DNA of 64,000 bases from Terrimonas_B sp041743125 (lineage in GTDB: Bacteria; Bacteroidota; Bacteroidia; Chitinophagales; Chitinophagaceae): the NCBI GenBank assembly GCA_041743125.1, contig JBGTNK010000017.1, positions 22,337-86,336 on the forward strand. The letters run 5' to 3'. Each line of letters begins with the position of its first letter. Position 1 is the first letter of the stretch. Below, in pieces: positions 27,006 through 36,400 of this stretch. The notes beneath the pieces are model-generated. The model was not told the DNA's origin, ran no database searches, and was given only the letters and a program-made list of their open reading frames with translations. The position numbers and the translations under genes are program-made.

Positions 27006-27539
27006 GTGGAGACAAAAAAACAATGGTCTGTCATATATACCCGGTCGGGATGTGAAAAAAAGGTTGCCGGGCTTTTGGATAAAAAGAAAATTGAAACCTA
27101 TTGCCCGTTTAATCTGATTCATCGGCAATGGATGGACAGGAAACGAATTATTTCTGAACCACTTTTTCCGTCCTTCGTTTTCATAAAAGTTTCGCAAGAT
27201 GACTTTGCTACGGTAAAAGAAACAGATGGTTTTCTCAATTTTGTATATTGGTTATCAAAACCTGCTTTAATATCAGAGGAAGAAATCAGCACCATAAAGA
27301 AATTTTTATCTGAATATGATTATGTAAGTATTGAAAAGACCGAGGTATTGCCTAATGACAGGGTCAGGCTTTTAAACGGACCATTGGTATTATGGGAAGG
27401 AAAGGTGGTGGAAGTAAGCACAAATACTGTAAAAATACTTTTACCATCACTTGGATATTCCTTGGTAGCAGAAATAAGAAAAGAAAATAAAATAATCAAT
27501 AAAACCCCTGCGCAAACTGACATAAAAAAAGTTATATAA
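27006..27539 (+). CDS. upxY: UpxY-type transcription antiterminator (NusG paralogue), GTG start
   Basis: A 177-residue NusG-like protein. The NGN domain starts at KKQWSVIYTRSGCEKKVAGLL and includes EPLFPSFVFIKV; a KOW-like segment is LPNDRVRLLNGPLVLWEGKVVEV. The start is GTG at 27006: an in-frame TAA lies at 26994 with no ATG between. UpxY proteins of Bacteroidota bind RNA polymerase early in the cognate capsule operon and prevent premature termination. Here the gene is third, after the wza- and wzc-like genes, rather than first, so its target leader may be upstream of 23702 or just ahead of 27597. Confidence 0.92.
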   Translation: METKKQWSVIYTRSGCEKKVAGLLDKKKIETYCPFNLIHRQWMDRKRIISEPLFPSFVFIKVSQDDFATVKETDGFLNFVYWLSKPALISEEEISTIKKFLSEYDYVSIEKTEVLPNDRVRLLNGPLVLWEGKVVEVSTNTVKILLPSLGYSLVAEIRKENKIINKTPAQTDIKKVI

Positions 27540-27596
27540 TTTATTACTTTTACCAATATTTTATCCGCCTTAACCCTAATCCGCTATTGACTTATT

Positions 27597-28949
27597 ATGC
27601 TAATTTTTACCCGAGAAAAAAAATTGAAGAGCTTTATCAGTGATAATCATGAAAGAACCCGCCTAGCTCAAAAAAATATACTTCTTTCCTTTATAATCAA
27701 AGGTCTCAGCATTGCCGTTAATCTTGTTTTCGTACCTCTTACCATAAACTATATTGATGCGGAACGGTACGGCATCTGGCTTACATTGAGTTCTATAATT
27801 GTCTGGTTTAATTTTTTTGACCTTGGTTTGGGAAATGGCCTGCGAAATAAATTAGTGGAAGCTATCGTAAAAAAAGATATTGACGAAGAACGAAGGCTCA
27901 TCAGTACGACATATGTTTCTTTAACTGTTATTGCACTATTAATAACCGGGATTTACATCTGTTGTATGCCCTTTATTCATTGGGACTCTTTATTAAATGT
28001 TTCAGCCATTTACCGGGATGAATTAAGCCTGCTCGCCCTTATTATAATCATTATGTTTTCCATGCAGTTTGTACTGCAATTGATCAACACTATCAATCTG
28101 GCACATCAAAAAGTATTTCTTACTTCGTTTGTTTTTCTGGTGGGAAGTATCTTTTCGTTGCTTTTCATATTAATTCTGCGAAGTACCATTCCTGGAAGCA
28201 TCTTATTAGTAGGTACAGCCATGTTTGCAGGCAACCTGCTTTCGCTGATATTATTTTCTGCTCACTTTTTCATATTTGTCAGACCCGATTTAATTCCCCG
28301 CTTTAAATATTATTCTCACTCCTCCTCAAAGAATTTACTGGGACTTGGTGGTAAATTTTTTATAATTCAAATTTCTGCGATCGTTCAATATCAAACTACT
28401 AATGTACTTATTAGCAGAAGTTTTTCCTCCACCCAGGTAACTGAATATAATATTGCCTATCGCTTATTCAGTGTTTTAGTCATGGTTTTTTCAATTATCG
28501 TAGCTCCATTGTGGAGCGCTGTTACGGAGGCTCAAAGCAAAGGAGATTTTGAATGGATTAAGAAGGCAGAAAAAAAACTATTATTAATCTGGTCTCTTCT
28601 TGCCCTGGGGGCATTTGCTATCTTGTTGTCCAGTAATTTTTTATATCATTTATGGTTGGGAGACGCCATCCGAATACCTTTAAATATTAGCTTGGGTGTA
28701 ATGCTTTATATTGTTTCCCTAACATTTGGAATGATTTACGTCTATATTCTTAATGGGCTGGGACGGTTAAAAACACAGTACTATTTATCGATTGTTACCA
28801 TGATTTATTTTATTCCACTATCTTACTGGCTGTCGGTAACTTTAAATTGGGGTGTGTTTGGAATATGTATTGCCCTAATACTTGCTAATATAAATGGCCT
28901 GATCGCGGCACCAATTGAATATTATAGATTTATCAGGAGAAAAAGTTGA
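27597..28949 (+). CDS. Oligosaccharide flippase family protein (Wzx-like)
   Basis: A 450-residue membrane protein with about twelve hydrophobic segments. The N-terminal pattern NILLSFIIKGLSIAVNLVFV, then PLTINYIDAERYGIWLTLSSIIVWF, and FFDLGLGNGLRNKLVEA are typical of polysaccharide-transport flippases. It would move the lipid-linked repeat unit made by this locus across the inner membrane. It is the second flippase in the window; the first (9316-10776) belongs to a different branch. Confidence 0.92.
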   Translation: MLIFTREKKLKSFISDNHERTRLAQKNILLSFIIKGLSIAVNLVFVPLTINYIDAERYGIWLTLSSIIVWFNFFDLGLGNGLRNKLVEAIVKKDIDEERRLISTTYVSLTVIALLITGIYICCMPFIHWDSLLNVSAIYRDELSLLALIIIIMFSMQFVLQLINTINLAHQKVFLTSFVFLVGSIFSLLFILILRSTIPGSILLVGTAMFAGNLLSLILFSAHFFIFVRPDLIPRFKYYSHSSSKNLLGLGGKFFIIQISAIVQYQTTNVLISRSFSSTQVTEYNIAYRLFSVLVMVFSIIVAPLWSAVTEAQSKGDFEWIKKAEKKLLLIWSLLALGAFAILLSSNFLYHLWLGDAIRIPLNISLGVMLYIVSLTFGMIYVYILNGLGRLKTQYYLSIVTMIYFIPLSYWLSVTLNWGVFGICIALILANINGLIAAPIEYYRFIRRKS

Positions 28950-29042
28950 GAGCGATAATTTCTGTAAATCACTTGTAAAGAAATTATTCTAACATGTGGT
29001 TAATACCATAATAAATTAATCAAAACTAATAACGAATTTTAA

Positions 29043-30299
29043 ATGAGAGTCCTTTGGTTTACCCCTACTTCTTCGCAATATGATAAAGGTTCTCATTATT
29101 ATCATGGTGGCGGTTGGGTTGAGTCCTTAGAACAAACATTCCGGGACCAATCAAATTCACAACTTGGTATCTCCTTTTTTCATGATATAGATTCTTTAAA
29201 GAAGGATAGCGGCAATGTAACTTATTATCCTATCAAAATAATAAAAAAAGGAAATGTAAATAAATTAGTTACCAATTGGACCTGCCAGCTTGAATCAGGA
29301 AAGTACCTTAAGAAATGTTTGGAAGTAATTGATGATTTTAAACCTGATGTGATCCAGGTTTTCGGCACGGAAGGTACCTTCCCGGAAATCCAGGCTTTTA
29401 CCACTATACCAGTTGTAATTCATTTACAGGGCATAATTAATCCCTATGATAATGCCTTTTATCCGCCTGGTATTAATAATTATAATTTATTGACTTTTTC
29501 TCCTTTTTATAAAAACCATTTACTGGGTAACAGCCTGCTTTTTGATAAAAAAAGATTTGAAAAGCAGGCCAGTTTAGAACTTGATTATTTTAAAAAATCT
29601 AAATTTCTAATAGGAAGAACTTGTTGGGACAAACAAATTTCTTCTTTACTGGCGCCTCATGCACAATATTTCCATGTAGACGAAATACTCAGGTCATCTT
29701 TTTATGAGGCAAACCCCTGGGGGCCCAATCAAAATAAGCGGTTAAGAATCATTTCTACTATTTCTAACACGATCTATAAAGGACTTGACCTGGTCCTGAA
29801 AACTGCCCATTTATTACACAGTTCATTAGGGACTGATTTTGAATGGCACATTATTGGCCTTCAAAAGGATGCCAAACTGGTTCGATTTTTTGAGCATGTT
29901 TTAAAAAAGCGGTTCAACGATTATAATGTCACTTTTTTGGGTGTATTTTCTGAAACTAAATTGATTCAATCGCTCCTGGATGCAGATCTGTTTATTCATC
30001 CTTCTTACATTGATAATAGTCCAAATAGTTTATGCGAAGCTCAAATGTTAGGCATGCCGGTTATTTCATGTAATGTAGGTGGTACTTCAACGCTGATAGC
30101 GCATAATCGAAACGGCGTACTAGTCCCCGCCAATGCGCCATACGAACTGGCTCATTCCGTTATGTCACTTTATAAAAATAAAAATAAAGCAACTCTTTTA
30201 GGAAAACAGGCCCGGGAATCAGCATTGGAAAGGCATAACCGTCCGAAGACCTTTAATGAACTTATGAATGTATACAAAACTATTTCTAAAGTATCCTAG
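29043..30299 (+). CDS. Glycosyltransferase family 4 protein
   Basis: A 418-residue GT-B glycosyltransferase. The C-terminal donor-binding domain contains FIHPSYIDNSPNSLCEAQMLGMPVISCNVGG (shown split: DNSPNSLCEA has the conserved acidic residue) and LIAHNRNGVLVPANAPYELA, classic GT4 features. The N-terminal part has a short Gly/His-rich stretch (HYYHGGGWVESLE). It adds a sugar to the lipid-linked repeat unit; donor and acceptor are unknown. It lies 2 nt upstream of the acetyltransferase gene. Confidence 0.92.
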   Translation: MRVLWFTPTSSQYDKGSHYYHGGGWVESLEQTFRDQSNSQLGISFFHDIDSLKKDSGNVTYYPIKIIKKGNVNKLVTNWTCQLESGKYLKKCLEVIDDFKPDVIQVFGTEGTFPEIQAFTTIPVVIHLQGIINPYDNAFYPPGINNYNLLTFSPFYKNHLLGNSLLFDKKRFEKQASLELDYFKKSKFLIGRTCWDKQISSLLAPHAQYFHVDEILRSSFYEANPWGPNQNKRLRIISTISNTIYKGLDLVLKTAHLLHSSLGTDFEWHIIGLQKDAKLVRFFEHVLKKRFNDYNVTFLGVFSETKLIQSLLDADLFIHPSYIDNSPNSLCEAQMLGMPVISCNVGGTSTLIAHNRNGVLVPANAPYELAHSVMSLYKNKNKATLLGKQARESALERHNRPKTFNELMNVYKTISKVS

Positions 30300-30301
30300 T
30301 T

Positions 30302-30922
30302 ATGCAATACATCATTGTAATTTTTTCAAAAGGGATAAAGCGAGTGGTTCGATCTGTTTTTCATCCAATAGATCATTTAATCACAAGTTTTTTGTTATAC
30401 TCCAATAATATAAAATCAGGGTCATTTAAAACAAGCGGCCTGCCTTTTATCTCCGTGGCATTAGGAGGAAAATGTACCGTTGGTAACAACTTCCAGATGA
30501 ACAATTCCATTGCTGCAAATCCAATAGGCAGGATTCAGAAGTGCAGCTTTTTTGTTGAAAAAAATGGCAATTTGGTTATCGGTAATAATGTGGCCATTAG
30601 TTATACGGCCATGTATTGCAGTTACAACATAAATATTCACGATAATGTAATGATTGGCGGCGGCACCTGCATCTACGACACCGATTTTCATCCGTTAAAT
30701 TCTACTGACAGAATAAATGACAGGGAAGAAAAAACTGCCTTTGCAGCTGTAACTATTGAAGAAGATGTGTTTATTGGGGCCAACTGTACCATTCTAAAGG
30801 GAGTAACTATCGGCAGGAATTCCATCGTTGGAGCTTGTTCAGTAGTAACTAAAAGCATCCCACCAAATGAAATTTGGGCTGGCAACCCGGCCAAATTTAT
30901 TAAAACTCAAATTGTACCATAA
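30302..30922 (+). CDS. Left-handed beta-helix acyltransferase (WcaF/maltose acetyltransferase-like)
   Basis: A 206-residue protein. Hexapeptide repeats run through most of it (GGKCTVGNNFQMN, GNLVIGNNVAIS, NINIHDNVMIGGG) and the C-terminal LbH signature is complete: TIEEDVFIGANCTILKGVTI, GACSVVTKSIPPNEIWAGNPAKFI. The catalytic His is probably that of TDFHPLN. It likely O-acetylates a sugar of the exopolysaccharide. Starts 2 nt after the GT4 stop, so one operon. Confidence 0.93.
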   Translation: MQYIIVIFSKGIKRVVRSVFHPIDHLITSFLLYSNNIKSGSFKTSGLPFISVALGGKCTVGNNFQMNNSIAANPIGRIQKCSFFVEKNGNLVIGNNVAISYTAMYCSYNINIHDNVMIGGGTCIYDTDFHPLNSTDRINDREEKTAFAAVTIEEDVFIGANCTILKGVTIGRNSIVGACSVVTKSIPPNEIWAGNPAKFIKTQIVP

Positions 30923-30998
30923 ATAAATTTCAGAAAATGACGTTAATGAAATTGATGACAAGGCACCGGCTGGGCTTTTTTTAAATATGTATTGAAAA

Positions 30999-32273
30999 AT
31001 GATGCATTTATACAAAATTTCTAATGAATCTCCCCAGGTCAAATTATTTGATACAATAAATCTGTTTCTTTTATTAAGCCTGTCCGGCATAAATTTTTTA
31101 AATGCCAATGATAATTTTCTTTTGCTGGTTTTCTTTTTGAATGCCGGTATTTTCATATACAGAAAAGAAAAAATAGATAACGGCTTTTTGCGTTTTTTTT
31201 TATTTTTTATTTTTTTATCGCTGGCCCAGGTAATTTGGTTTTCTGATGGAAATGTAAAAAGCTCATTAGGGTTCTTGATCCGGATAATAACGGCCTACCT
31301 GGTCATAAAAAATATTGCTTCTTTCATTCATACTTTCCTGCGACTTTTATATTTCTTAAGTATAGTTTCCATCATTTTTTATCTATTCTTTCTTGCTTTT
31401 CCATCAATAGAGGAGGCTTTATTTGTAAATAAACATTTCTGGGACAACCCTGCAACTCACGAATATAAAAAGAGCCTTATTATTTATAACATTTTCCGGG
31501 AACCTTTATTCGGAATAGAAGCCCTGGGTTTGTTTGGGCTTCCCCGCAATTCCGGACCGTTTTGGGAACCCGGTGCTTTCGGAGGATATCTGACCATAGG
31601 AGTAGCTTTTGAAGTAATATTGTTCCGGAAATTTTCATTGAGAATGTTTGTTTTTCTAATAGCGCTGGTCACCACATTCTCAACAGCAGGTTACTTAGCT
31701 GTTTCCGTTTTTTTCCTGCTTTATTTCATTCTTCTGGAAACCAATAAAAAAAGGAAAATTCTTATTTTTCCAGTGTTGGTCGCCGTATCTATTTTTCTAT
31801 TATTCAATGTAGAGTTCCTGGCCACAAAAATGGCAGCCCAGATAAAAGGATTTGAAGAAGAACAAATTTATGACACCCAATCTGATGACGACACAAGGTT
31901 GGGCAGTTCCATCCTGGATTTTAAAGATTTTCAGCGTTCCCCAATTTTTGGAACAGGCCCATCCGATGAAACCAGATATGGGAAAAAGGAAGTACTTTTT
32001 ATGCGAACGAATGGACTGACGGATCTATTGGTAAGAATTGGAATTCTGGGATTCTTATTTATTTGTATTATTTTTTTTCAATCACTAAAAAATTATTTTG
32101 AAAAAGTTGAAATATCAAAGCCTAAAGCATGCGCTTTTATTTTATTATTTATAACTTTTCTGATATCAACTTCTGAGACCTACTTCAATATGCCATTTTT
32201 CTGGGCCCTTTTTCTATTGCAATATGAGGAAGCTGTCCCGTCTAAAAGCTCATATGAAATAATTGATGGATAA
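30999..32273 (+). CDS. Wzy-like polysaccharide polymerase / O-antigen ligase-type membrane protein
   Basis: A 424-residue protein with about ten to eleven hydrophobic segments and a large periplasmic loop (about residues 150-200) containing GLPRNSGPFWEPGAFGGYL, a motif common in O-antigen polymerase-like proteins. A second polar region near residues 285-330 has DDDTRLGSSILDF and FGTGPSDE. Such proteins join repeat units on the periplasmic side (Wzy) or transfer chains to an acceptor. With flippase, Wza- and Wzc-like proteins present, the Wzy role fits a Wzx/Wzy-dependent pathway. Confidence 0.82.
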   Translation: MMHLYKISNESPQVKLFDTINLFLLLSLSGINFLNANDNFLLLVFFLNAGIFIYRKEKIDNGFLRFFLFFIFLSLAQVIWFSDGNVKSSLGFLIRIITAYLVIKNIASFIHTFLRLLYFLSIVSIIFYLFFLAFPSIEEALFVNKHFWDNPATHEYKKSLIIYNIFREPLFGIEALGLFGLPRNSGPFWEPGAFGGYLTIGVAFEVILFRKFSLRMFVFLIALVTTFSTAGYLAVSVFFLLYFILLETNKKRKILIFPVLVAVSIFLLFNVEFLATKMAAQIKGFEEEQIYDTQSDDDTRLGSSILDFKDFQRSPIFGTGPSDETRYGKKEVLFMRTNGLTDLLVRIGILGFLFICIIFFQSLKNYFEKVEISKPKACAFILLFITFLISTSETYFNMPFFWALFLLQYEEAVPSKSSYEIIDG

Positions 32274-32459
32274 CCTTTTCTGAAATGTATGTTTAATTTC
32301 AGTACTTGAATCCAAAATTATTGTTGCCTTTAAAATCCTTCAGATCCTTAAAAGAGTAATTTTTTCAAAATCGCGGATTTCAGATATAAAACCGTTTGGT
32401 AATAATCTGAATAAATGTGCTTACCATAATTGCTTAATCTTTCAAAAAAATAATAAGGA

Positions 32460-33230
32460 ATGACACATCTGCCAGTAAATAAGACTACTAGTTTGACGGT
32501 ATTAATGTACCACCGGACCATTATTGATGGTCCAATAGATTCGTTAACTGTTAACAGCCGGCAACTGGAAGAGCAGTTTCAATTTTTGAAAGAGGAAGGT
32601 TATAATTGCATTTCAGTTGGGGAAGTAATTGATCATCTGCAAAATGGCACGCCTTTAAAAAGCAAATCACTTGTTTTAACTTCCGATGATGGTTATAAAA
32701 ACAATTATACAGTTTTATACCCCATGCTTAAAAAACATGGCTTAAAGGCGATCATTTTCCTGGTACCGGATTTAATTAATATGTCAGAGGAAGAAGATAA
32801 TTCTGAATATATGAGCTTAGATAATCTTCGAACTATTGATTCTTCCATAATTGAATTTGGTTTGCACACCTATGATCACAAAAGTTATAATAAACTTGAG
32901 CCTGATAAAATTGAAGACGATATCATAAAAACCATAAACTGGTTTGCCAGCAACAAGATCAATTATGTACCGGCACACGCTTATACTTATGGAGAATTCC
33001 CGAAAGGCAATAAGTTCAAACTAGACGCTCTATTTAGTATTTTTTATAAGCACGGCATAAAAGCAGCATTTAATATAGGAAATCGCATTAATGTATTACC
33101 ACTGAAGTCAAATTACGTTATTCAAAGAATCGATGTCCGTGGGACAGAATCCTTGTCTCAATTTATTTCAAAGGTTAGAAGAGGCAAGGTAATCACCGGA
33201 TTCATTAAAGATATTCTTGGCAAACCCTGA
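32460..33230 (+). CDS. Polysaccharide deacetylase family protein
   Basis: A 256-residue NodB-like protein without signal peptide. The N-terminus LTVLMYHRTI and the metal/catalytic motif VLTSDDGYKNNY (normally TFDDGY, here Ser replaces Phe) are typical; the second motif is FGLHTYDHKSY, in which the first His of the usual H-x3-H pattern is retained. It may remove acetyl groups from amino sugars of the exopolysaccharide or be a degenerate binding form. Preceded by a 186-bp gap; followed by the bidirectional terminator at 33376. Confidence 0.85.
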   Translation: MTHLPVNKTTSLTVLMYHRTIIDGPIDSLTVNSRQLEEQFQFLKEEGYNCISVGEVIDHLQNGTPLKSKSLVLTSDDGYKNNYTVLYPMLKKHGLKAIIFLVPDLINMSEEEDNSEYMSLDNLRTIDSSIIEFGLHTYDHKSYNKLEPDKIEDDIIKTINWFASNKINYVPAHAYTYGEFPKGNKFKLDALFSIFYKHGIKAAFNIGNRINVLPLKSNYVIQRIDVRGTESLSQFISKVRRGKVITGFIKDILGKP

Positions 33231-33375
33231 CACCGATCTGGAGACTTCCTTATAAATATTATGCTGCACTTTAGGATGTGTGGACAGCTAACTTTCAACT
33301 CCTGATTAATTTTATCTCTGGCTAACAGGTATTCTCTTTCCATAAGTATTATTTTTTGAAATGCCATTAATAAAA

Positions 33376-33420
33376 AAAGTATCCCTGCAAATACCTTTAG
33401 GTGGTTGACAGGAATACTTT
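33376..33420. terminator. Bidirectional terminator between convergent genes
   Basis: AAAGTATCCCTG (33376-33387) pairs with CAGGAATACTTT (33409-33420) with one mismatch; inside is a small ACCT/AGGT hairpin. An A-run precedes and a T-rich stretch follows, so it can work both ways, between the deacetylase (plus) and the large surface protein (minus). Confidence 0.55.
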
Positions 33421-33470
33421 AGTTTACGTGTTTATTATCTCATCTAAATTTATGTCCTTGCTTCTATTCT

Positions 33471-36400
33471 TTAAAGTTTTACAAATTTCGATGTTATTTT
33501 TTCTCTTTTATCCAATATAACTTCTATTAAGTAAGTACCTGGTTTTAACTGTTCCGTTACTATTGTTTTAGTAAACCTGGCTTGTGATGCAGGTATAGTA
33601 AGCGGAGCCATAACTTTTCTTCCCATTACATCATAAACAGAGACCTCAGCTTTGCTATATTTTTCATTATAAAGGTTAAGGGTGATCTGGTTGCTGGCCG
33701 GGTTTGGATACAGCATCATGTCCCCGGTAAACGACCGGAAATTATTAACAACAGCGATCGTAACGGTATCCTTTGCAGTCGCATTCAAATTGTCTGTCAC
33801 CGTTAATTGGAAAACATAATCCCCTTCCATGAAACTGGTAACTTTTGTTTTTACCAATGCAGGGGAAACAATAGTAGCATTGGCTGGACCGCTTATCTGT
33901 TCCCACTTATAGCTCTTTATCGTTCCATCAGGATCCCGGGATAATGAACCATTTAAAGTGGTCTCATTTGACGATAAAGTAATTGGTAGGGAAACGCCTG
34001 CGTTAGCTATCGGTGCCTGGTTAGGTACCGCATTAACTGTAATAGTCTTATCATCGGTAGCTGTTGCACCCCTGTTATCCGTAACGGTTAACCGGAATAC
34101 ATAAGTTCCCTGCACCAGGTTGGTTAAGGTAGTCGTTGCGGCGTTTGGATTTCCTATAGTGAAGATTGCCGGTCCGCTGACCCTTGTCCATGTATAGCTT
34201 GCAATAGTACCATCCGCATCCGTACCTGTTCCGATTAAGTTGGTTGAGTTTGTTGGCAAGGTCAACACAACATTATTACCGGCATTCGCTACAGGCGCCT
34301 GGTTGGGAATAGGTGCTGCATTAACGGTTACAGTTTTATCATCACTTGCCGAAGCCCCCCTGTTATCTGTTACAGTTAAACGAAATACATAGGTTCCCTG
34401 CACCAGGTTGGATAAGGTGGTGGTTGCAGCATTAGCGTTACCTATTGCGAATGTGGTTGGTCCGCTCACTCTTGTCCATACATAACTTGTTATCGTACCA
34501 TCTGCGTCAGTGCCTGTTCCGGTTAAATTTGTAGAGTTAGCTGGCAAGGTTAATACAACATTGCTACCTGCATTGGCTACAGGCACCAGGTTTACAACTG
34601 GTGCTGCATTTACCGTTACTGTTAAATTATCGGTGTCGGTAGCACCGTCATTATCTGTTACCGTCAACCGGAATACATAAGTTCCTTCCACCAGGTTGAT
34701 CAAGGTAGTTGTTGCTGCATTTGCACTTCCTAAAGTAAATGTGGTGGGTCCGCTCACCCTGGTCCACGCATAACCTGCTATGGTACCGTCAGCATCTGTT
34801 CCTGAACCTGTGAGGTTTGTGGAATTGGTCGGCAAAGTCATTACAACATTGTTTCCGGCATTTGCTAAAGGTGCCTGGTTTACAACCTGCGGTGCATTTA
34901 CTGTAACCGTCTTATTATCTGTATCTGTGGCTCCGTTATTATCCGTGACAGTTAACCGGAACACATACGTTCCCTGTACGAGGTTGGTTAAGGTAGTTGT
35001 TGCAGCATTTGCATTACCTATTGTGAACGTTGTTGGTCCGCTCACCCTTGTCCACAAATAACTTGCAATCGTGCCATCTGTATCCGTACCAGTTCCCACT
35101 AAAGTTGTCGAGTTGGTGGGCAAGGATAATACAGTATTATTACCTGCATTGGCCAGCGGAGGCTGGTTTACATCCGGAACGGAATTTACTGTAACCGTTT
35201 TATCATCTGTATCGGTTGCACCGCCATTATCTGTTACTGTTAAGCGGAATACATATGTTCCTTCCACCAGGTTGGTCAAGGTAGTTGTCGCCGCATTTGC
35301 ATTTCCTAAAGTAAATGTTGTGGGTCCGCTCACTCTGGTCCATGCATAACTTGCTATGGTGCCATCAGCATCTATACCAGTTCCTGTTAAATTTGTCGAG
35401 TTGGTGGGCAGGGTCAATACAACGTTGTTACCCGCATTAGCCACCGGAGGCTGGTTTACAACCGGTGCTGCATTTACTGTAACCGTCTTATCATCTGTAT
35501 CCGTGGCTCCGTCATTATCCGTTACTGTTAAACGGAATACATACGTTCCTTCTACCAGGTTGGTCAAAGTGGTTGTTGCTGCATTTGGTGTTCCTAAAGC
35601 AAATGTTGTTGGTCCGCTCACCCTCGTCCACAAATAACTTGCAATGGTGCCATCAGCATCTGTTCCTGAACCTGTCAGGTTTGCAGAATTGGTTGGTAAG
35701 GTCAAAACAATGTTATTACCAGCATTAGCTACCGGCGGTTGATTTACAACCGGCGCTGCATTTACTGTAACCGTCTTATCATCTGTATCCGTAGCTCCAT
35801 CATTATCAGTTACTGTTAACCGGAATACATAAGTACCCTGTAAAAGGTTGGTCAATGTAGTTGCCGCTGCATTTGGAGTACCTAAGGTAAATGTAGTTGG
35901 TCCGCTCACCCGGGTCCATGCATAATTTGCAATGGTGCCATCAGCATCCGTACCGGAACCCGTCAGGCTTGTAGAATTGGTTGGCAAGGTCATTACAATA
36001 TTATTTCCTGCATTAGCTACCGGAGGCTGGTTTATAACCGGCGCTGCATTTACGGTAACTGTCTTATCATCTGTAGCTGTAGCTCCGTCATTATCTGTTA
36101 CTGTCAACCGGAATACATAAGTACCTTGTACAAGGTTGGTCAATGTAGTGGTTGCTGCATTTGCGTTGCCTAAGGTAAACGTTGTTGGTCCGTTTACTCT
36201 CGTCCACAAATAACTTGCAATGGTACCATCGGGATCCGTGCCCGAACCTGCCAGGTTTGTAGAATTGGCCGGTAAGGTCAAAACAATATTATTGCCAGCA
36301 TTAGCTACCGGAGGTAGATTTACAACCGGCGCTGCATTTACGGTAACTGTCTTATCATCTGTAGCTGTAGCTCCGTCATTATCTGTTACTGTTAACCTGA

